A DNA stretch of 64,000 bases from Tupaia tana (GCA_026018925.1 JAKSZU010000009.1:31604583-31668582); one strand, 5' to 3'; shown: positions 20,410 to 31,902, counted from the first letter of the stretch. Notes: generated from the letters alone by a model not told the origin. Numbers and translations: made by a program.

Positions 20410-22545
20410 TAAATCAGTGCTTTGAAAACCTCCATCTATTTTGGAAAATTCTTGCCCATGACCTCTTTAATTATTTTATCCTATTCTCTCACCTTCCCTT
20501 CTAGTAATCAATTACATGTATGTTATAAATTTTAACTGTGTTACATATGTATCTTACATAATTTATTTATTTACTTTTTATGTATTATTCGTTATTTTCC
20601 ACTGGCTTACTTTCCAGCACAGCAATTCTCTCTTTTTCAATTGTCTAATCTGTTCTTAAACTCATCTATTGATTTTGTCATTTTAATTACTACAAAAGTT
20701 GATTTCAGAATACTGGTAAAATTTCTACATGTATTTATATTGTGTATGTATATATATTTATTTTTTAGAATACATTAATCATGGTTATTTTGAAGTCCAT
20801 GGGTAAAAAATTCAACATGTGATTTTTCTGGGGTTTTTTCCTTTATCTGTTTCTTCATCATTCTGTGTGTGTATATATGAGTGTACACTTGCTATTTTTT
20901 CACTGGTGCCAGTCATTTTGTAAAAAAAAAAAAACGACGAGACCTTAAATGGTGTTAACTCACTCTTCTAAATAGCCAGAGAAGGAACAGATTATCTTAA
21001 TCCAGTCAGGGGATAAACTCACTTTAGTCTGATAAAGTCCTTTATAGTGATCTAACTCTTTTTTTATCCTTGATCTTCAGACTTTCTTCTTCTTGTTGGA
21101 TTTTTCATATGAATTTCAGAAACAGGATCTTTGGCTCTAAAATGAAGTTATGCTGTTATTTTAATAGGTATTATTTTGAATAGAAAAAAATGAATAAGTT
21201 TCTGTACATAAAAGACAATTTTTAAAATCATGTTTATTAAAGCATATTGACATACATTAATTAAACATATTTAAAGTGTAAAATTTGGTAAGTCTGACAT
21301 GCATGAATCTCCATGAATCTACTGTCACAATCAATAAAAGAGATTATTCTCTGAAGTTTCTTAGTGCTCCTTAGTAATCCCTTGCTCCCATACATCTGTA
21401 CACCCTCCCCTAGGTTTATTCATAGAAAAACAGTGATATGCTTTCTGTCACTATATATTAGTTTGCATTTATTAATGATACATAAATGAAATTATGTAGT
21501 ATAAGCCCTTTTAGTCTGGATTCTTTTACTTAGAATAATTATTTTGACACCCATCCATGTTATGAATATATTAATAGTGCATGATTTTTTTGTCACTGAA
21601 CAGTATGCCATTTTGCAGATATACCACATTTTACATATATATTCAAATTTTGAGGAACATTAAAGTTGTTTCTAAGTTTTGTGGGGGTTTCTGATGACTA
21701 AAGGTAAAACTACTATGGGCATCATGTATAGGTCTTTACAGAGGGTATTTTTTTTTCTTTTTAGTAAATACCTAGTAGTGGAATAATGTGTGCTCATATG
21801 AAAGGTACACATTTATCATTTTAGGAAACTGCTAAACTGTTTTCCAAAAGTATTTTACCATTCACATTACTATCAGCAATATATAAGAGTTCCAGTCACC
21901 TAAAATCTTTACTAACACTATCATCAAGTACTGTCATTTTGTTATGACTTTAGACATGTGAATAGGTATATAGTTGTACATAACAGTGATTTAAATTTTC
22001 AATTCTCTAGTGACTAATGACATTTAGTGTGTTTCTATATATTTTTCATCTTTATATCTTCTATGGTGGTATGTCTGTTCAAATCTTCCCCATTAGTTTT
22101 TTAGAGTTTTGTTCTGTTTTTTGTTTGTTTTGCTATATGGCATGTGTGTTCACCATAGAGACAGAGAGATAGAAAGCGAGAAATCACCCTCCAGAGGAGA
22201 TGGCCATGCCACAATTCCTTCTCCTCCATTCTCCTCTCTGAATTTTGGGCACACATGCACATGCGCCTGGCATGAGTTTCAATCTGCTAAGTCCAGGACT
22301 GGAACCGCGGCCAACTACATGGGAGTCCAGCGATGTAACCATTACACCATCTGCTGGTCTCTTTCCCTTTTTTGTAATTTGAGTGTTTGTGTTCTTATTC
22401 TTAATTTGTGTGAGTTTATTATATATTGTAGATAGAAGTTTTTTGTCAAATATATTTTTTATAAATATTTCTCCCATTCTGTGGTTATCCATTCATGTTC
22501 TTAGGGAGATTTCTAAGCAGCACAATTATTTTAATTTCAGTGAAA
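20410..22545 (-). mobile_element. Old L1 (L1M/L1ME-like) 3' UTR and ORF2 C-terminus, antisense
   Basis: 20410-21060 contains motifs of a long old L1 3' UTR in antisense ('agtaatcaattacatgtatg', 'ttattttgaagtccatgggt'). 21230-22545 continues with 'tttattaaagcatattgaca', then antisense ORF2 C-terminal sequence. Possibly two adjacent elements. It is split by the SINE at 22122-22362. Confidence 0.7.
22122..22362 (-). mobile_element. CYN-like tRNA SINE, antisense
   Basis: From 'tttgctatatggcatgtgtg' through the hairpin remnant 'ccctccagaggag' to the head 'ttacaccatctgctggtctc'. Moderate CpG loss. No convincing TSD in the T-rich flanks. Confidence 0.88.
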
Positions 22546-22549
22546 AGAA

Positions 22550-23065
22550 AAGTTTGCATAGCAATAATAAGTAAATAAAACAGTTCATAATTTAAAAAGT
22601 GTCAATTCACAAAAGTGCTACGTTTGTGTGTACCAGAACATTAAATATCTATGTTTCTTGTTTGCTGCTGTGACTGAAACAAGAGAGTCACTGCAGCAAA
22701 AAATAGGAACAAAACATAGTAACAATATCTTACAGAGGAAAGGTGGGAGAGAATACAAAAAGGAAAGTCTATAGAAATCTATATATTGGGTATACTTTTC
22801 TTATTATATATCTTATTTTTTGTTGTCTCTAGTCTAATCAGATAGGAGCACAGCAGGGGACAGAAAAACAGAGACATTCAGGAGACAGAGTTCTCTCAGG
22901 TGCTAAGCTGTCATGCCTGCACCATTCCTTGTCATGCAGAACAGAACCCCACTAGCAGCAGGGAGACAAGAACACCACACAAAACACTTTTCTATGGTAC
23001 TTCAGGTGCCTACCATGCAGAAAACTTTGAAGAAAATCAGTTTCCAGAAGCTGCTGTTACCTCTT
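22550..23065. other. Unassigned interval
   Basis: About 500 bp without a recognised repeat or gene. Two overlapping ~75-residue frames (22900-23137) run into the AT-rich tract and show no domain. Confidence 0.5.
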
Positions 23066-23067
23066 AT

Positions 23068-23480
23068 TTACAGTTTATATATAAATATATATATACACGT
23101 ATATATACATGTATATATATACTGTAAATATATATAAATATATATATATAAATTTTTATATATACTGTAAATGTATATATATATTATGTTTATATATAAA
23201 CTGTGTGTGTATATATAGATATATATACTTACAGTTTATATATATCTATATATACACACATATAAACTGTTAACTCAGATCTGAGATACATATATATATA
23301 TAAAAGTTAATGTTAAGTACTGGACAATTGGAGTTGATAATGTTGCTTTAAAACAATGAGATGAGTAAAAAAACATTACCTTCTTCTCCCAAAAAGTCTA
23401 TCTTATCTACCTCTACCTTATATCTATAATGTGTGTGTGTACATATACACATATATATATATATATAGCATATCATACAT
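23068..23480. repeat. AT-rich tract with repeated inverted motifs
   Basis: Long stretches of TATATA with the motif ttacagtttatata and its complement tatatactgtaaat recurring at about 23078, 23118, 23162 and 23230. Shorter TA runs lie at 23290 and 23450. The arrangement can form several hairpins. Confidence 0.85.
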
Positions 23481-23717
23481 GACACTTAGAGAGCGGATGT
23501 AGATATGTTCATATTACACAAAAAAGTGGGAAAAATTTTTAAAAATCACCATCACATTGATATAATTAAGATTATATCCTCTGACACCAAAGGAATTAAT
23601 ATTGAAATCAATTGTAAAGTGTTAAGAAGAAAATGCCTTAATTGTTTGAAAATTAAGTGATACACAGCTAATTAAGATGTGATTTAAAAAAATTGAAAGT
23701 CAAAATTTTAAAATATT

Positions 23718-23894
23718 TTAAAATTTTATTTATTTATTTGTGTTATTATTAATTATTCATTTATTTGACCAGAGGGAGACAGAGAGTGAGAGAGAGAAAG
23801 GAAAGTAAGAAACCAAGCCGCCAGGTCTGGGATTTGAACCATGGTCTCCCATGTGGGAGTCCAACACTTTAACCATGACACCATCTGCTGGTCC
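23718..23894 (-). mobile_element. CYN-like tRNA SINE, short type, antisense
   Basis: A tail-like TATTTATTTG run, a GA-rich tract ('agacagagagtgagagagag'), then directly 'gccgccaggtctgggatttg' and the head to 'atctgctggtcc'. A TSD of about 17 bp, caaaattttaaaatatt versus caaaatttaaaaatatt (23701-23717 and 23895-23911), confirms it as one insertion of the short form. Confidence 0.9.
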
Positions 23895-24067
23895 CAAAAT
23901 TTAAAAATATTCTTAGCCAATAAACAATAAAATTATCACATACCAAATCTTATGATATTCAGCTAAAATTACACCTAGAGGGAAACTTTTAACTCTAAAA
24001 GCGTATTTTGGAGAAAAATGTCAGGCTAAGAAACAATGATTTAAACTACTATCTAAAAAGACAGCAA

Positions 24068-24290
24068 TTGGGTCCAGGGGTAATTCAGTGGGAACTGGAC
24101 CCACATGAGAAAGTTCCTAGGTTTGAGTCCTAAGAGTTCCCTAAGCATACCAGGTATACAAATACATGCCTATGATTCGGGCCAGCTGGGACTAGGAGTA
24201 GATTGCTCTGTAAGGATGCTGTTGAGGTTTCCAGTCCTTTCTCTTTCTTGCTCTCTAAATAAACTTTAAAATAATATAAAAATAACAGAA
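24068..24290 (+). mobile_element. Second tRNA-derived SINE family, sense (best example)
   Basis: A tRNA-like head, 'gggtccaggggtaattcagt', with B box 'ggtttgagtcct'. A unique body includes 'cctatgattcgggccagctg', then 'tctctttcttgctctctaaa' and an AATAAA/AT-rich tail. The body lacks the GTGCGTG tract and the hairpin of the abundant SINE, so it is a separate family, though its tail resembles the short type. Confidence 0.65.
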
Positions 24291-24419
24291 ACCTAATCCT
24301 AAGTAATACAGAAGAAAAGAAATAAAGCAAAAAATAGAAATCAATAAAATGTTTGAAATGCTCTAGAGAGGATAAACAATGCAAAATTAGTTAAATGAAA
24401 AGACTAATAATATTGGTAA

Positions 24420-25440
24420 AGCTCTGTTAATTCTTAAGAGAAACACATACCTGCCACACAGTACCCATGGTCCTAAGGAACAAGTGTGAAGGGACTGTCT
24501 TCTTCTGGAAAGCATGTAGAACCCAACCAGCAAGAGGGAAATTCCTGAAGATCCCTTGAAGGCCATTCTGTTGGAATTAGAATGTCATTTTACATTTACT
24601 TAAGGATGACATTGATCTACTGGATGTGGAAGATACAACTGGGTAACAGCTTGAATTTCTTATCACAAAATCCAGAATCATTTTTTATAGCCTATTGGCC
24701 TATGTGAAATACCTCAAAGGCTAAAATAAACATGTCCTAGAATTCCTAGAATAAACAGAAAAAATGATGAAAGAACACTCACACGAAGTAGTATAAAGTC
24801 CCATCGCTTGGGGAAACTCCAGCAGTGACCAGCTTAAAGCTTAGAATTATTTAAACAAAGTAGGAAACATCTGTAAGAAATTTCCCGGTCCTTCCAACTA
24901 CAAGTTGGAATGTTTTGACGCTGACTACAGGAAACAGTGGGTACTTCTGAATTTCATGAGTATTCCTAAAATGCTAAAGCAGCTTTTGAGAAGGCTCTGA
25001 AGTGAAAACTGATCATCCAGAATTTAATGCATGCTACATTATAATGGTATATTAGCTGGATGATTCTAACAAGGGTCTATATAGAACTTTTCTCTGGGGC
25101 CCTTAAGAAGGCTTTTTACTCAGAATGTAGATAACACCTACATTAAAGTTTTTCTGGCACTGATGCTAAAAGATGTACATGCAGAAGCTAAAGGGGAATA
25201 GTATATTGAAGCAATCTTGGACAGAGTATCATGCCAGCCTTAGGTACTTCTGATGGGAAGTTGGGGTGCATGAGCCCAATACCCATGCAACAACAGCAGT
25301 GAACTTAATTCTTTGTCTCACACTCATAAAGAATTAGAGATATGGACAGAAAGAGAAGGGGTAGCAAAATAAAGTCTATTAAGAGATGGAAGAAAGAACA
25401 TGGCTCCAAAGCAGGGAGTGAGTCCCAAATGGGTTGTGGA
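24420..25440. other. Unassigned interval, possible degraded pseudogene
   Basis: About 1 kb with base composition closer to transcribed sequence than its A/T-rich neighbours and an 'aataaagtctatt' near 25367. Translation of all frames shows stops throughout and no domain I can name. Processed pseudogene or unique DNA cannot be separated here. Confidence 0.25.
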
Positions 25441-25462
25441 AGAGGAACTGAGGCAGGTTTTT

Positions 25463-25726
25463 AAATTTTTTTTTTTTGAGAGGTTTTTTGCTATAGGGTG
25501 CGTGCGCTCGCCAGACAGACAGAGACATAGAGACAGAAAGCGAGAAATCACCCCCCAGGGGGGATGGTCACGCCGCAATCCCTTCTCCTCCATTCTCCTC
25601 TTGGGATCTTGGGCACGCACGCACACGCGCCCGGCGTGAGTTGTAAGCCACCGGGTCCGAGACGCGAACCGCGGTCGACTACGTGGGAGTCCAGCGACAT
25701 AGCCATTATGCTAACTGCTGGTTCCC
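25463..25726 (-). mobile_element. CYN-like tRNA SINE, long type, antisense, young
   Basis: Very CpG-rich and near consensus, with complete hairpin (25552-25563) and head 'tatgctaactgctggttccc'. An 11-bp TSD, ggcaggttttt, flanks it (25452-25462 and 25727-25737). One of the youngest copies by CpG retention. Confidence 0.96.
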
Positions 25727-25739
25727 GGCAGGTTTTTTA

Positions 25740-26330
25740 ATTTTAATCTTGGTTAGGAGGGGCTTTGTCCAGGCTTGTTCTTATGAGGAGCTTATGCATG
25801 CATTTCCCTCATGGTGGTGGCCAAATGCTAGATGGGTCGAATTATTTTTCCTAAGTTTGGAGTGTGTACAAAAGTCATGAGACTCTCTTTGTCTAAAAGT
25901 TTTGGATCATAAATACCATTATCATCTTCTCATCTTCTCAGAATGTGATGGGTCCTAAAAAAAAAAAAACTTAATTTTTATATTTGTTTTAGTTCATGCT
26001 GCCTAGGTTAATCACTGAGTCACTGCTACAAGCCATTTCTTGTGAGCAAACAGGTCAGTCAGAGCTAAGCTATTGTGTTGCCATCATAAAACTTAGACAT
26101 TGTGTTATTCCATTTTGGGCCTACACTCAAACTATATTTTTAGGGTTCCTGACTCATACCTCACTTTGTTATGCAGCCAAGTTTTACAGAAGAAAAAATT
26201 CCCAGTCAAAGCTCTTAAACTTGTAAAAAATACCTTGTAGGTGACACCAACCGCTTCTTTCCTACACCGCCATATGGGATTTTGCTTTAGGTTAAAAATG
26301 ACCCAAATCTTGAAGGTCATGTTCAGGTTG
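25740..26330. other. Unassigned interval
   Basis: No recognised repeat or gene; a 76-residue frame at 25996-26226 has no domain. A short A run is at 25958-25970. Confidence 0.45.
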
Positions 26331-26331
26331 G

Positions 26332-26525
26332 TCCCATATTGCAGAGGTTAAGGGAGACAGACTCCACATGACTGTGATATTTGAATCCCTGCCTAACAAC
26401 TTGAAAAACACTCTGGGTACATGTGAGCGTGTTCCTAAAATCCTGATAGGATAGAGAGATGGAGAAGAAAGAATTGAAGTATGACCATGCTCTATTGGGG
26501 GTGCTTTACCCCTCTCCCTCCCCCT
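26332..26525 (+). mobile_element. CYN-like tRNA SINE, old subtype, sense
   Basis: 'ggtcccatattgcagaggtt', 'aacaacttgaaaaacactct' and 'aaatcctgataggatagaga' match the older subtype seen at 14846 and 16231. The TCTG tract and tail are degraded. Confidence 0.72.
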
Positions 26526-26770
26526 AGATCATTTTTCTATATCTATTCAATCATACATATCTACTGCAATGTGTCTCATTAATTTTTAAAACATTATGCT
26601 TTACTTAAAAAATACAAGAATGACCAAGAAATAAAGACAGATGGGATGGATTGCCAATATTGAGAATAAAAAGAAGATATAACTATAGATCCTCAGGCAT
26701 AAGAAAATTAGCAAGATATTATGGGATCTTTATATCAGTATACTTGACATAGAATAAATAAATTCTTTTA

Positions 26771-27050
26771 AGTTTTGCCAGAGGACATGTGCACTCACTG
26801 GGGAGAGTCATAGAGAAAGAGATTCAGAGAGAGAGAGAGAGAAATAGAGAAGGGAAAGTGAGAAAGCACCCCTCATCAATAATGATCATACCACAATGCC
26901 TTGTCTTCCATTTTTCCCTCCTTTGGGATTTTTTGGGCATATACACATACATACCTGGCATGATTCTCAAGTTTCCAGGTCTGGAACTTGAACTGTACAA
27001 TAAACCATATGGGATCCAGCTGCCGTAGCCACCATCCTATGAGCTGACCT
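26771..27050 (-). mobile_element. CYN-like tRNA SINE, old, antisense
   Basis: 'ttttgccagaggacatgtgc', a GA-rich tract, a decayed hairpin and the head ending 'catcctatgagctgacctg'. Flanks share aaattctttta (26759-26769 and 27059-27069). It interrupts L1. Confidence 0.85.
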
Positions 27051-27555
27051 GAAATAAGCAAATTCTTTTAAAATACAACTCACCAAAATAAATTGAATCT
27101 CATAAGAAAAAATACTTTCAATAAAGAAATGCTTAGTGCCAGACATCTTCTGTGATAATTTTTCCAAACATTTAGAAAAGCAATACCATAAAGCCAACAT
27201 AAAGAATTTTTTTTAATAAATGAAAAATATCTCTCCAAACTATTTTGTGAGACCAGAATAACCTTAGTACCAAAATCTGACAAGGGAATTGAAAGAGAAG
27301 AAAACTACATGTTCATTTTTTTATGAATTTAGAAACAAAATTCCTAAAGAAAATTTTATCTAACATTTTAAATCCAGCTAATAAGAAAAGGATAATATTT
27401 CATGGTCAGTTTGAATCTGCTTTAAGTGTATACCATGTAGTCTAAAAAAAAAATCAATCAACATAATTCATCACATTCAAAGACATACCAACAGATACAT
27501 AAAACTCATATAATAAAATTAGGAATCCATTCATGATAATCACTTTCTTCTTTTT

Positions 27556-27830
27556 CTTAGATTTTTGCATGTATGCTCGCTAAAGAGAGAGAGAGAGAAA
27601 GGGAAAGTGAGAAATCATTCTGCAGAGAGGATGGCCATGTCATAATCCTTTCTCTTCCAGTCTCCTCTCAGGATTTTGGGCACACACACACACACACACT
27701 CACACACACACACACACACACACACATGTCCAAAGTATTTTTTTTTTCAAGCTGACAAGTAGAGAACTTGAACCACAAAGTAGGCCACATGGGATTCAGA
27801 TGCCTTAACCATCACGTCACCAGCTGGTTC
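27556..27830 (-). mobile_element. CYN-like tRNA SINE with internal CA expansion, antisense
   Basis: Body from 'agatttttgcatgtatgctc' to the head ending 'cgtcaccagctggttc'. The GTGTGCGTGCGTG part of the element has become a 46-bp CA repeat (27681-27726). A poly(T) patch follows it. Otherwise family layout is kept. Confidence 0.88.
27681..27726. repeat. (CA)n microsatellite born inside a SINE
   Basis: A CA run with a single CT interruption, located exactly where other copies have CACGCACGCACACG-like sequence. Confidence 0.95.
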
Positions 27831-27844
27831 CATAATTACAACTT

Positions 27845-28087
27845 TTTAAATTTTTTTTTGTCATAGGGCACGTGTACTCACTGAAGAGAGACAGAGACAG
27901 AAAGAGAGAGAGAAAGTGAGAAATCACCATCCAAGGGGAATGACCACACCTCAATTCTTTTCCCTCTGTTCTCCTCTTGGGAATTTTTTGGCACACATAT
28001 GTCCAGGGTGTTTTTCAGGCCACTGGGTTGGGGACACAAATCATGTATGATCCAGCACCTAAACCACCATGAAGCCTACTGGCCCCC
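27845..28087 (-). mobile_element. CYN-like tRNA SINE, antisense
   Basis: 'tttgtcatagggcacgtgta' to the head 'gaagcctactggcccccc'. A TSD of about 16 bp with a few mismatches, cataattacaactttt (27831-27846) versus catgataacaattttt (28088-28103). It sits next to the SINE at 27556-27830. Confidence 0.88.
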
Positions 28088-28342
28088 CATGATAACAATT
28101 TTTAACAGAACAGGAAAAGGTGGAATCTTCCTTACTCTAATATCACCTACACTTCATTCATAGCAAATACTAGACTTAATAGTAAAATGTAAGTTTTCTC
28201 CAAGAGACAAATAAACAAAAATACATTTATTGTCTACTCTTCTATTCAACATTCTAGTGGTAGTCTGGTCCACTGCAATAAGAAATAAAAAAGAAATAAA
28301 ACACTTAATAACACTAAAGAAATAGAACTCATATTGTTTGTT

Positions 28343-28360
28343 TTTTTTTGATTTTTCTTT

Positions 28361-28422
<62 letters not shown>

Positions 28423-28658
28423 ATAGGGCACATGTGCTTGCTGGAGACACAGAAAGAGATAAAGACAGATTGTGAGAAATCACTCCCAGGGGGGATGGCC
28501 ATGTTGCAATAATTTCTCATCCATTTCCTCTTGGGATTTTGGGCATGCATGCACATGCACCTGATGTGAGTTTCAAGCCTCTGGATCCAAGGCTCAAACC
28601 ACAGTCAGCTATGTAGGAGTCCAATGACATAAACATTATGTCATCTTCCGGTCCTGAC
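28343..28658 (-). mobile_element. CYN-like tRNA SINE with very long poly(T), antisense
   Basis: About 55 T's (28364-28419) represent the A tail, followed by 'gctatagggcacatgtgctt' and a complete body to 'atgtcatcttccggtcctga'. A 15-bp TSD with two mismatches, ctcatattgtttgtt versus ctcacattatttgtt (28328-28342 and 28659-28673). The tail is longer than the age of the body suggests. Confidence 0.92.
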
Positions 28659-28912
28659 CTCACATTATTTGTTACAAAATTCTACTTACAACAAGATAAT
28701 GTACGTAGACAATCCAAAAGAATCTACAAATAAACTACTAAAATTTAAAGTGCATTTATTTAGGTTACTGGATATAAGGTCAACATGCAAAGACTGTGTG
28801 AGCTTTATGTATCAACAACTGAAAATAGAATAAAAAGTTTAAGAACAATGTTATTTATAATAACATCACAAATACTAAAAAATCAAAAAGCTATTTAAAA
28901 AACCACACTAGT

Positions 28913-29085
28913 GGGACCAGAAGATGGTGTGGTGGTTAAAGGCACTGGATTCCCACATGGCTGACCATAGTTCAAGTCCTGGATCTGGCAGCTTGCTCTC
29001 TCACTTTCTCTCTCTCATTCTCTGTCTGATCAAACTGAAAAATAATATAATAATAGTAATAAAAATAAAATAAATAAAATATAAG
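28913..29085 (+). mobile_element. CYN-like tRNA SINE, short type, sense
   Basis: 'gggaccagaagatggtgtgg', 'agttcaagtcctggatctgg', then a CT run and an AATAA-rich tail. A perfect 13-bp TSD, aaaccacactagt, flanks it (28900-28912 and 29086-29098). It confirms that the short form moves as a complete unit. Confidence 0.95.
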
Positions 29086-30293
29086 AAACCACACTAGTAA
29101 GAAAATATATGTATAAAGTTTATTTAGAAAATTACAAAACAGTACTTGTATAATCATCCCAACAGATACAAGCATTTTACAAAACCCATTCTTGATAAAC
29201 ACCAACAAAAAGAATAAAGTATTTAAAATTAAATTTGGCAAAAATATAGAACCTGTATAATTAAAACATATTTTTGAGAGCAAGTTTTAAAGAAATATAT
29301 TGAGTTCATGGTTTGGAAGACTTAATATTCGGCAGTTTTCCCCAAATGAATGAATACACTCAATACAGTTTCAATGAAACCTACATAGTTTATAGATAAT
29401 GGGATACTAATACCAAAAATCATATGAAATAAGTATCTAGAATAACCAAAATAATTTTTAAAAGAATAGTGTCCTACCACCAAATTTTAAGGCTTCCTAT
29501 AAAGTTACAGGAATTAAGAAACATAGTATCAGCTTCAGGTTAGACATAAGTATATAGAATAAATTTTTTGGAAATAGGCATTTATATATGTAGTCAATTT
29601 CTGACAAAGATGCAAAAATAATTTAATGAAAATGGTCTTTTCAACAAATAATGGCAAAACAATTAGACATACATTTACAAAACTAGAAAAAGAAAAGAAA
29701 AACTTCACACCTTACCTCACAGTATATACAAAATTATCTCAAACTATATCAAATACGTAAGTGAGAGACCTCACATGGTCCTTTCTGTCACTAAACCAAC
29801 AAAAGTGTGTTGAGTCCTTATATATCAAACTTTCTGGCATTTCCTTCTGTTACCAGTAGGAGAAAGTGCTTTGTGTTTAAGGGCAAATATGATCAAATGA
29901 GGCTTACCCATAAACTATTTGCCCGCTATATGATACACTGTGCCATATGAGTGTGCTATATCAACATACTCACAAGTTTGAACTAATAATGAGTGGAATA
30001 TTGGAGAGCCATTTTAAAACACAGACTGACACAAAGATTCATACATATATGGTCCCATGATTTTCCACAAATCCTAAGACCTACCTATAATACAATAGAG
30101 AAATTATTTTCTTTTCAATAGATGATGTTATACAATTGGGATATCCATAATAGAAAAAAAAAGGAACCTTGCAAATACAAAAATTAATTTCAGTTGGCTG
30201 ATAGACCTAAATACAGAAATTAAAATAACACAGTATATAGAAGATAACAAAAGGAAAATGTCTTCATTTCCTTAGGGTAAGCAAAGATTTCTT

Positions 30294-30324
<31 letters not shown>

Positions 30325-30406
30325 GGAGAGGTTTTCGCTATAGGGTGCGTGTGCTTGCCAGACAGACAGAGACAGACAGAGAGACAGAAAGCGAGAAATC
30401 ACCCCC
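30294..30406 (-). mobile_element. CYN-like tRNA SINE, 5'-truncated at the hairpin, antisense
   Basis: A T run, 'ggagaggttttcgctatagg', the TCTG tract and 'gagaaatcacccccc', then it stops. Flanking repeats caaagatttcttt-like (30282-30293) and caaagatgcttt (30407-30418) show that the insertion ends there. The missing part is everything 5' of the C6/G6 stem. Confidence 0.92.
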
Positions 30407-30520
30407 CAAAGATGCTTTTAAGAGTGCACAAACAAGCAATAGTATGGAAGGAGATATTAGCAATACATATACATGAGAAAGGACTCCTATCCAGAATATA
30501 GCTGGTTTTGTTTTCCGGGT

Positions 30521-30625
30521 TTTTTTTTTTTTTTTTTTTTCTATAGGATGCATGCACTTACCAGAGAGAGACAGAGAAAGAGAGAGAAGAAAAATGAGAA
30601 ATCACCCCCCAGGAAGGATAGCCTC
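30521..30625 (-). mobile_element. CYN-like tRNA SINE, 5'-truncated at the hairpin, antisense
   Basis: A T run, 'ctataggatgcatgcactta', a GA tract, then 'aaatcaccccccagg' and an abrupt change to unrelated sequence. It is a second truncation within a few bases of the hairpin. No clear TSD. Confidence 0.88.
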
Positions 30626-30653
30626 TCTGAAATCCAAAGAAAGCAAATATTCC

Positions 30654-30697
30654 TCCAAAGTTGACCAGTATTCTTTCCAAAGTTAACCAGTATTCTT
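30654..30697. repeat. 22-bp tandem duplication
   Basis: Unit 'tccaaagttgaccagtattc' plus tt occurs twice in tandem with one difference (gacc/aacc). Confidence 0.93.
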
Positions 30698-30699
30698 CT

Positions 30700-31900
30700 A
30701 TAAACCTATATTAATTTTGCCTACTTTTGAACTTCAATATGAACTTAATTATATAGTATCTACTCTTTAAACATCTGTCTTTTTAATTCAAAATTAAGAT
30801 TATAAACTCGTTCATGTTGAAATAGCTATTTTTTATTTCTTTTCATTTTTCTATCTACTGTATTCAATGTATGGATGTAATACTATATACATATATAAAT
30901 GGATAGATTATAGTCTTTACATTTTGATATTATGAATAATATGTGATACACATACTCATATAAAACAACTTTCAAAATGTAAAAAAATATTAACTATTCT
31001 AATTATCTTTAATTTCTAGTTAAACTGCATATTGCAAGCCCCTAAGCCATATAGCCAGTCAGGGTTCTTTCTTTTTTGATTTTTAATTTTTTTAAATTTT
31101 TAACATTTATTTATTTAGTTTTACATTTTCCCACAAACATTTACTTTATATATCAAAAAGTTTTTGCTCATACTTCATAGTTCTTGACAGTTAATAGACA
31201 ACTTTCAAAATTTTAAGATACTGAATTTAAAGATAACTATCAAAATATTTGTTATAACTTTGTTTTTGACTCTATAACAGAAACAGCATGGTTTTAAATA
31301 TTTTTGAGAAAATATTTACATGTCAACTACTCAGACTGTTGAAAAGCAAATGCCCAGCACACAATTCACATATGAACCTTCTCAATTCAGCCCTGCCTAC
31401 CAAGTATTCTGTGGTATACCATCTGCTAGCAAAGATCAGTCTCTTTTGCTTTCTTCAAAGTCTTCCTCAAGATAAACCTCTGCTTGTGGCTGCTCTATTG
31501 CAATCTCTACTGATAACAATTTAGGACTGGAAAAGTCCAGGTTATTTTATGGTTCAAATTCTTTCATATAGGTTCTCTAATCCTCTCTGTCAAGCAGAAC
31601 TGTTAATGGTGCTAGGCCATCTACCCAAAAGCTTCCATTGGCTTACTTGGATTTACCTTAGCTACATTATTTTCTGGTTTAATCTTCAGATACAACATTT
31701 CAGTTAAAGCCCTGTCCAATAACGAGTATTTCCAATTTCTGATTCAAGGCAACAGTTATTATTGAACTTATGCAAATAAGCATTCTGCCACAAAATAAGA
31801 ATACTCCCATATATTTTCCAATGTCAGAAGGGTTAGGAAGGTAGAAAAGTTTATGTTTCTATTTAAAGAAACAAACAAGAAGAGAAAACATTTTTAACAA
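30700..31900. other. Unassigned interval
   Basis: A/T-rich sequence with no recognised gene. A T-rich start near 31076 ('ttttttaaatttttaacatt') could be an old retroposon tail. The rest up to 31900 does not match the HAL1-like 3' UTR seen in the other two copies, so it is either unique or another insertion. Confidence 0.4.
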
Positions 31901-31902
31901 AT

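Larger units (their letters stand above)
26540..30500 (+). mobile_element. Old L1 ORF2 region, sense, mosaic of one or two copies
   Basis: Plus-strand L1 ORF2 succession: 26600-26760, 27060-27550 (including 'taccaaaatctgacaaggga'), 28100-28340 ('cttctattcaacattctagt'), 28660-29765 and 30060-30490. About 29765-30060 does not fit and may be a separate insert or a junction between two L1 copies. Interrupted by at least six SINEs. No coding frame is left. Confidence 0.72.

Noticed and set aside
22383..22574. Hydrophobic 63-residue ORF
   Set aside because: Lies in antisense L1; hydrophobicity comes from T-rich sequence.
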